Assembly (NCBI GenBank): GCA_964448245.1
Contig: CAYUWF010000049.1
Span: 1 to 16,962 of the forward strand
Reading direction: 5' to 3'
DNA: 16,962 bases
Source of the DNA: DATEVL01 sp964448245
GTDB taxonomy: Bacteria; Chloroflexota; Anaerolineae; Anaerolineales; E44-bin32
Below the pieces are notes generated by a model, which did not search any database, had not been told where the DNA came from, and saw only the letters and a program-made list of their open reading frames with translations. Every line of letters starts with the position of its first letter. Position 1 is the stretch's first letter. This document shows, piece by piece, positions 12,877 to 16,962 of this stretch. Made by a program: the position numbers and the translations under genes.

Positions 12877-13661
12877 CCCGCGTCTTGATCACGGGTGGGA
12901 GAGGTCAGCTGGGCCGTCAACTCATTCCGCGCTTGTTTGCAGGCGGTCATACCGTGCGCGTCCTCAGTCGCAGCTCTCATCCGCTTGAGGACCATCCCAA
13001 GGTGGAATGGGTCCAAGGCTCATTAGCCACAGGGGAACGCCTAGCCGAGGCCGTACAAGACGTGGACATCCTGGTGCATGCCGGCAGCACTCCCGTGGGT
13101 GCCCCTACGGTAGACACCGGCGGTGCACGGCGCCTGCTAAACCTGACCCGTAGCAGCAACCTATCGCATTTCTTCTACATATCCATTGTCGGCGTAGACC
13201 GCCATCCTTTCTTCTACTATCGAGCCAAGTACGCAACCGAAGGCGTTATCGAGCGAAGCCGCGCGCCTTGGACCATCCTACGGGCGACTCAGTTTCACGC
13301 CTTCCTGGGCCGCCTGGTTCTGCCGAGCCTCGACCGCTTGCCGGTGTTCCTTGTGCCTTCGGACTTTGTTTTCCAATTGATTGATGAAGGTGAAGTGGCC
13401 GAGCGTGTGGTTGAGCTTCTCCAGCAGGGCCCAAGCGGCCGCGCGGAGGATATCGGCGGCCCTGAAATCATGAGCTGGGGGGAAATAGCCCGGACCTGGT
13501 TGTTAGCCCAGAAGAGAATGCGGCGCATAGTCCATTTGCCCATCCCCGGCAAGACGGCGAAGGCATTCCGTCAAGGCCTTCATACCACGCCCGACCTCAA
13601 ATACGGCCGTGTCACGTGGCAGCAGTGGCTTGACAAGACGTATGGTTCGCACCCCCAATGA
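12873..13661 (+). CDS. Atypical SDR / NmrA-like NAD(P)-binding protein
   Basis: A 262-residue soluble protein with an N-terminal Rossmann fold: VLITGGRGQLGRQL holds the GGxGxxG-type motif (8-14), and Arg at 29 and 33 after strand 2 suggests NADP preference (inference). SIVGVDRHPFFYYRAK contains Ser104 and a YxxxK pair (Tyr115, Lys119), as in extended or atypical short-chain dehydrogenases. PWTILRATQFHAF (132-144) is typical of the NmrA-like/atypical SDR group related to NAD(P)H-binding epimerases. The substrate cannot be told from sequence. Base composition is clearly lower in GC than the surrounding genes (30 of 60 G/C in 13141-13200, against 44 of 60 in 10801-10860), which suggests acquisition from elsewhere. 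The stop overlaps the next start as ATGA. Confidence 0.82.
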   Translation: MTRVLITGGRGQLGRQLIPRLFAGGHTVRVLSRSSHPLEDHPKVEWVQGSLATGERLAEAVQDVDILVHAGSTPVGAPTVDTGGARRLLNLTRSSNLSHFFYISIVGVDRHPFFYYRAKYATEGVIERSRAPWTILRATQFHAFLGRLVLPSLDRLPVFLVPSDFVFQLIDEGEVAERVVELLQQGPSGRAEDIGGPEIMSWGEIARTWLLAQKRMRRIVHLPIPGKTAKAFRQGLHTTPDLKYGRVTWQQWLDKTYGSHPQ

Positions 13662-14122
13662 CGATCACCCCTAGAAGGCTGGATCCGGACATGTCGAATG
13701 GGAAAGGCGGCCGCCTTTCGCAACGCCAGCAAAAGTTCGTGCGATTTGTGCTGGGTCTGACCGGTCTTACGTATTCGGCATCCGGATTGGCGCTGCTCCT
13801 AATCCCCAATTGGTTCTTGGAGAATGTAGGTCGCTTTACGCCCTACAACCGTCATTACATGGGCGATGCAGGAGTCTTTGTTCTGGCCATCGGGGTGGGA
13901 GTATGGTTGATCCGACAGGATCCATGGGCCCACAAGAGCATGCTCCTCGCCGGCCTGGTCGCCACCCAACTGCACGCGGTCAATCATCTGTATGACGGAA
14001 TCGTTGGACACGCAGATCTGGAGCACTGGCTGAGGGATACCCTGCCCAATACATTGACGGGCGTGCTCTATCTGCTTGCCTTCCTGTGGGTCTGGCGGAC
14101 AGAGGCACCCGGGGAAACTTGA
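13658..14122 (+). CDS. Small four-helix membrane protein, uncharacterised
   Basis: A 154-residue protein with hydrophobic segments near 28-50, 68-85, 93-108 and 131-147, and a basic N terminus (GGRLSQRQQKFVR). Conserved-looking polar features are YNRHYMGDAG (63-72) near the second helix and HAVNHLYDG (106-114) after the third. I do not recognise a named family with confidence. The ATG at 13658 overlaps the SDR stop as ATGA; an ATG at 13691 gives a tidier N terminus and is an alternative. The coupling suggests a shared job with the SDR, perhaps in membrane redox or lipid chemistry, which is only a guess. It shares the SDR's lower GC (27 of 60 in 13801-13860). Confidence 0.7.
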   Translation: MTITPRRLDPDMSNGKGGRLSQRQQKFVRFVLGLTGLTYSASGLALLLIPNWFLENVGRFTPYNRHYMGDAGVFVLAIGVGVWLIRQDPWAHKSMLLAGLVATQLHAVNHLYDGIVGHADLEHWLRDTLPNTLTGVLYLLAFLWVWRTEAPGET

Positions 14123-14373
14123 GAACCCTAGTGTGTGTTGCCATGGCCAAGATCCGAAGTCATTCGGTTGAATTGGACGCCCCCGACATGGCTCAGCAGA
14201 CACCGGAGACGGTCCGCAGGTAGGCTCGAGAATGGGCGCAATGGGACCTGGTAATGTGAAATCGGAAGCATCAGGCGGGTGGCGAGCAGCGGGAAGCGGG
14301 AACTGGAAGCCGCATGGGAACTCCATGGTTCCGCCGCGCCTTGGCAGGGGGTGGATCGTCGCGTACGAGGGGC
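14123..14373. other. Spacer without a recognisable gene
   Basis: About 250 bases after the small membrane protein, ending at the stop of the transporter pseudogene on the other strand. A 26-codon frame (14143-14223) continues in frame past its TAG for 11 more codons; it may be gene debris but matches nothing known to me. No terminator hairpin was found. Confidence 0.4.
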
Positions 14374-14772
14374 CTAGTCTGCGCTGAGGTACGCGTTCTC
14401 GCCGTGCAAGGCCGATCCACGCCCTCTTTCGGGCCCTGCCTGACGGTGGGAATCTGATCGATGACCCGGTTGCTTGAGGAATAGTTCCGAGTTGCCCTGC
14501 AGCAAGCCGTCGATACCACCGGTCTCCGCCGGGTTCCAAGCCGTAGAGGCGAACACCCCATCAGGACGACACTTAGAAACCCGCCGACGCCGTGCACGCC
14601 CCGAACGTCGAGGGTGTCGTCCCAGCCCCGCCGGTCCTTGAGCGTGACCGCGTAGTGGCACACTCCGCCGGCGATGGCGCCGATCAGCCCCGCCGCGCCG
14701 GGTGAGACATAGCCCGCTGCGGGCGTAATGGTGGCCAGGCCGGCTACCGCTCCGGAGACAGGGCGGGACCCT
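14374..14772 (-). pseudogene. Ammonium transporter (Amt/AmtB) C-terminal remnant
   Basis: Read on the minus strand, 14772-14556 encodes SGAVAGLATITPAAGYV, then AAGLIGAIAGGVCHYAV, WDDTLDVRGVHGVGG and VVLMG, unmistakable Amt sequence (helices around the second pore histidine). The reading then jumps frame at 14559-14554, as if one G were lost from a G run, and continues GVFASTAWNPAETGGIDGLL and QGNSELFLKQ. The following helices are missing. A further one-base shift lies between KEGVD and ALHGENAYLSAD, the cytoplasmic tail, ending in TAG at 14374. The 5' two thirds of the gene are absent. With two frameshifts, an internal deletion and truncation, this is a decayed gene. In the intact family the protein conducts ammonium across the inner membrane. 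Confidence 0.85.
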
Positions 14773-14790
14773 CCTTAAAGAATCACCGCA

Positions 14791-14842
14791 CCTCCCCCTG
14801 GAAGGTCACCGGAACACGGCGTCTAATTTATTCAGGGGGAGG
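14791..14842. repeat. Hairpin element with 32-nt loop, copy D
   Basis: CCTCCCCCTG (14791-14800) pairs with CAGGGGGAGG (14833-14842) around a 32-base loop. The stem is the same as that of copy B minus one base pair; the loop is unrelated and AT-richer. It lies 46 bases from the end of the DUF47 gene. No terminator-type T-run follows. Confidence 0.55.
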
Positions 14843-14888
14843 GGAAAGGGGTGGGGGACCTAAGCGTCGGGCAGGACCGCGAGATTAA

Positions 14889-15512
14889 CTACAGCCGCTT
14901 CACCACGATGTCGCCGATGACGTTGGCGGCGTTGTCCCCGCGGTCGGCGGCGTTCGACAGATGCCGGTAGATCTCGCGCAGCTTGAGCATCTCCACCACG
15001 TGGTCGACATCGCGCGGGTCGTTGAAAAGGTGGGCGATCGCCTCGCGATAGACCGTCTCCATGCGGTTCTCGAGCGCCTTGGCCCGCACGGCGTGGTCGT
15101 TGGCCACGTTAGGGTGGTCCTGCAGGCGAGTCACGCCCATGTTGATCTCGCGGGCGGCATCCGTCAGCAGCGACACCATCCGCTCGATGTAGGCGTTCGG
15201 CTCGACGTGGAGCATCGCCATCTCTTCGATGGTGGTGTTGGCGTAATCGAGGATATCGTCGATGCTGAGCGACAGGGCGAAGATGTCCTCACGATCGATC
15301 GGCGTCACGAAAGTCCGGTTGAGCTCGTCGATCAGGATCCGGCGAACCTCGTCGGCCTCCTTTTCGACCTCCCCGACCCGTTTGGCCAGGGTATCGTCGC
15401 GCTTCTTGACGAATTCCTGGAGCGCCTGCATCCCTTCGACGGCGAACTCCGCCTGCTGGATGAGCAGGTTGATGAAGCGGTCGGGTTTGCTTTTGCGGCG
15501 AAAGAGCTTCAT
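14889..15512 (-). CDS. DUF47 / PhoU-like protein
   Basis: A 207-residue all-helical cytoplasmic protein of the DUF47 family (TIGR00153 type), distantly related to PhoU. Members usually sit beside Pit-type phosphate transporters and are thought to regulate them. Family features are the start MKLFRRKSKPDRFINLL, an ExxxD metal-type motif in EKEADEVR (50-57), PIDREDIFALSLSIDDILDYAN (71-92) and the C-terminal KLREIYRHLSNAADRGDNAANVI (177-199), which carries the second acidic cluster. The ATG (15512-15510) overlaps the ABC ATPase stop as ATGA, so it is translated with a tungstate-type transporter and not a Pit protein. No phosphate transporter is in view. A regulatory or scaffold role for the ABC transporter is plausible but unproven. 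Confidence 0.85.
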   Translation of the reverse strand: MKLFRRKSKPDRFINLLIQQAEFAVEGMQALQEFVKKRDDTLAKRVGEVEKEADEVRRILIDELNRTFVTPIDREDIFALSLSIDDILDYANTTIEEMAMLHVEPNAYIERMVSLLTDAAREINMGVTRLQDHPNVANDHAVRAKALENRMETVYREAIAHLFNDPRDVDHVVEMLKLREIYRHLSNAADRGDNAANVIGDIVVKRL

Positions 15513-16252
15513 GGCTGAGACGGTTCCTCGGTGAGCAGGTCACCCCGCAGATAGGCCGCCGTGCGCGCCTCCCGGGGATCTTCGAAGAAGGCTCGCGTCT
15601 CCCCGATCTCGATCAGCCGACCGCCGACCAGCAATCCGACCCGCTGCGCCAGCCGCCGCGCCTGACCCAGGTTGTGCGTCGCCAGGACGATCGTCGTCCC
15701 GTCCTCACGCTGGGCGTCGCGGATTATACCTTCGATGACGCCGACGTGTCCCGGATCGAGGTTGGCCGCCGGTTCATCCAGCAGCAGCACCTGTGGCCGA
15801 CTGGCCAGCGCGCGAGCCAGCGCCAGCCGCTGCATCTCGCCTCCCGACACGGCCCTCACCTCACGCCGGGCCAGGTGCTCGAGGTCGAAACTGCGCAGCA
15901 ATTCCTCCACCCGCCGCTCATCGCGTTGACGGCGCACCCTCAGGCCGTAGGCGATGTTGTCGCGGACGGACCCCGTCAGCATCAGCGGCCGCTGGAAGAC
16001 CATCCCGATCGACCGGCGTACGTCGAGGGGAACCGGGAAGGGCATCGGCCGGCCCTGGTAGATAACGCGCCCGGCCTCGGGCGCCTCCAGGAAGTGCAGG
16101 AGGCGCAGTAAGGTAGACTTTCCCGCCCCCGTCGGCCCAAGCAGGGCGAGGACCTCTCCCGATCGGACCTCCAGCGCCGGCAGGTTCAGACGCCAGCTTC
16201 CTCCGTAGCCTCGCTGCACGCCCTGGATCTCGAAGATCGGGGAGCCGCTCAC
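15509..16252 (-). CDS. ABC transporter ATPase, tungstate type (TupC-like)
   Basis: A 247-residue nucleotide-binding subunit that powers oxyanion import. It shows Walker A GPTGAGKST (39-47), Q-loop Gln87 in VFQRPLML, the signature SGGEMQRLALARAL (136-149), Walker B VLLLDEP (155-161) with Asp159 and Glu160, and H-loop His193. Substrate class is inferred from the permease, since the ATPase resembles tungstate, molybdate and sulfate importers alike. The start is a GTG (16252-16250) overlapping the permease stop as GTGA; the much longer frame upstream is inside the permease gene. It has no C-terminal TOBE/MOP domain, unlike ModC, as expected for TupC. The stop overlaps the DUF47 start. Confidence 0.88.
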   Translation of the reverse strand: MSGSPIFEIQGVQRGYGGSWRLNLPALEVRSGEVLALLGPTGAGKSTLLRLLHFLEAPEAGRVIYQGRPMPFPVPLDVRRSIGMVFQRPLMLTGSVRDNIAYGLRVRRQRDERRVEELLRSFDLEHLARREVRAVSGGEMQRLALARALASRPQVLLLDEPAANLDPGHVGVIEGIIRDAQREDGTTIVLATHNLGQARRLAQRVGLLVGGRLIEIGETRAFFEDPREARTAAYLRGDLLTEEPSQP

Positions 16253-16896
16253 GACGGATGGCGCGGCGTGACCTGCAGCCGCAGCAGCCCGGCGTTGACG
16301 ACGAAGGCCAGGACGAGCAGGACGCCGCCCAACGCCAGGGCGGTGGCGAACTCGCCGCGGCGGGTCTCGAGGACGATGGCCGTGCTGAGGACACGCGTCT
16401 TGCCTTCGATGTTTCCGCCGACGAGCATCGCCGCGCCGACTTCGGAGATGATCCCCCCGAACGCCGCCAGCAGGGCCGCGACCACGCCGCCGCGAGCCTG
16501 CCGCAGCATAGCCACCGCTTCCTGCGTTGCGTCGGCGCCCAACGAGCGCACCTGCAAGGGAAGTTCGGGCTCGAGCGCTTCCAACGCCGCCGAGGTCAGC
16601 CCGGCTACGATCGGGAAGGCGATGACAACCTGGGCCACAACCATTCCGGCAGGCGTGAAGAGCCAATCGAGACTCCCCATCGGCCCCTGGCGCGACAGGA
16701 GGAGATACACCGCCAGCCCGACGACGACGGGCGGCAGTCCCATGCCGGTGTAGATCAGGGCGCGCACCAGGCTGCGGCCTCGGAACCGCCGCAGCCCGAG
16801 CCACGCACCGCAGGGAATGCCGAGGGCCGAGCTGATGGCCAGCGCGATCCCGCTGACCACGAAGGTCAGCCGGACGACCTCAAGCACCCCGTTCAT
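16249..16896 (-). CDS. ABC transporter permease, tungstate type (TupB-like)
   Basis: A 215-residue inner-membrane permease with five to six helices (near 9-33, 44-66, 83-103, 137-160, 183-205). GMGLPPVVVGLAVYLLLSR (51-69) and ISEVGAAMLVGGNI (150-163) followed by TRVLSTAIVLETRRGEFATAL are typical of TupB tungstate permeases. The coupling loop around LGADATQEA (119-127) contacts the ATPase. The ATG at 16896 is used; a TTG at 16908 is possible, and an in-frame stop lies shortly upstream, so the N terminus is a little shorter than usual. The expected binding protein (TupA) is not visible and may lie past the right edge. Tungstate would feed cofactors of aldehyde oxidoreductase or formate dehydrogenase type (family knowledge). 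Molybdate cannot be excluded. Confidence 0.85.
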   Translation of the reverse strand: MNGVLEVVRLTFVVSGIALAISSALGIPCGAWLGLRRFRGRSLVRALIYTGMGLPPVVVGLAVYLLLSRQGPMGSLDWLFTPAGMVVAQVVIAFPIVAGLTSAALEALEPELPLQVRSLGADATQEAVAMLRQARGGVVAALLAAFGGIISEVGAAMLVGGNIEGKTRVLSTAIVLETRRGEFATALALGGVLLVLAFVVNAGLLRLQVTPRHPS

Positions 16897-16920
16897 GTCC
16901 GCGGTCAACCCGAGAAGGCC

Positions 16921-16962
16921 CCTAGGATGCTACTGAAAAAGCCCGTTCCCACCTCACCCCCC
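16921..16962 (-). repeat. CCTAGG-ended dispersed element, copy 2
   Basis: On the minus strand: GGGGGTGAGG, then CGGGCTTTTTC and ATCCTAGG, matching the order seen at 9989-10029; the last 20 bases agree at 16 positions. It ends 24 bases before the permease ATG. The element may continue past the window edge. Confidence 0.55.

Noticed and set aside
14143..14223. A 26-codon frame that reads on past its TAG
   Set aside because: No recognised similarity, no ribosome-binding site and an in-frame stop; at most it is gene debris.
13799..14539. A 246-codon minus-strand frame across the membrane protein and spacer
   Set aside because: It is antisense to a convincing membrane protein and overlaps the ammonium-transporter remnant in a different frame; no domain was seen.

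Overview
The window looks like a chromosomal piece of an uncultured, high-GC bacterium, most likely a Chloroflexota member of the Anaerolineae type. This is an inference from gene style: a KimA-like potassium permease with RCK partners, two LytR-CpsA-Psr lipoproteins with Thr/Pro-rich linkers, a 7TM-GAF histidine kinase with a typical Chloroflexota-like H-box region, and C-rich/G-rich intergenic hairpins. No rRNA, tRNA or marker gene is present to prove it. A run of exactly 100 N (2159-2258) shows that two contigs were scaffolded, so the true distance there is unknown.

Layout. 1-131: intergenic repeats. 132-2150 (+): fabD (malonyl-CoA:ACP transacylase) and a flippase-like multi-TM protein. 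2159-2258: gap. 2259-5538 (-): a translationally coupled potassium-uptake operon with a clear sigma70-type promoter (TTGACA-N17-TAGTAT); it encodes a KimA-like permease followed by two TrkA/RCK nucleotide-binding proteins. 5594-6202: repeat-rich spacer. 6203-8437 (+): an orphan membrane histidine kinase. 8541-9608 and 10052-11467 (+): two LCP-family lipoproteins that probably attach polymers to the cell envelope, separated by a spacer packed with strong hairpins. 11576-12535 (+): a tyrosine-recombinase-fold protein that appears to lack most catalytic residues, including the nucleophilic tyrosine. 12873-14122 (+): an AT-richer pair, an atypical SDR and a small four-helix membrane protein. 14374-14772 (-): an ammonium-transporter pseudogene. 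14889-16896 (-): a coupled operon of tungstate-type ABC permease and ATPase plus a PhoU-like DUF47 protein; the binding protein should lie beyond the right edge.

The points most worth a second look are: (1) the KimA-like permease coupled to two RCK proteins, with the K+-site residues known from KimA conserved; (2) the catalytically dead-looking tyrosine recombinase behind its own promoter; (3) the DUF47/PhoU-like protein coupled to a tungstate-type transporter; (4) a family of intergenic hairpins with C-rich left arms, G-rich right arms and a loop of exactly 31 nt in three copies (32 in a fourth); (5) a separate repeat ending in CCTAGG, found 22-24 nt before the start codons of two unrelated genes.

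Several starts differ from the longest open frame (KimA-like permease, both LCP proteins, recombinase-like protein, ABC ATPase). They were chosen from promoters, signal peptides or stop/start overlaps.
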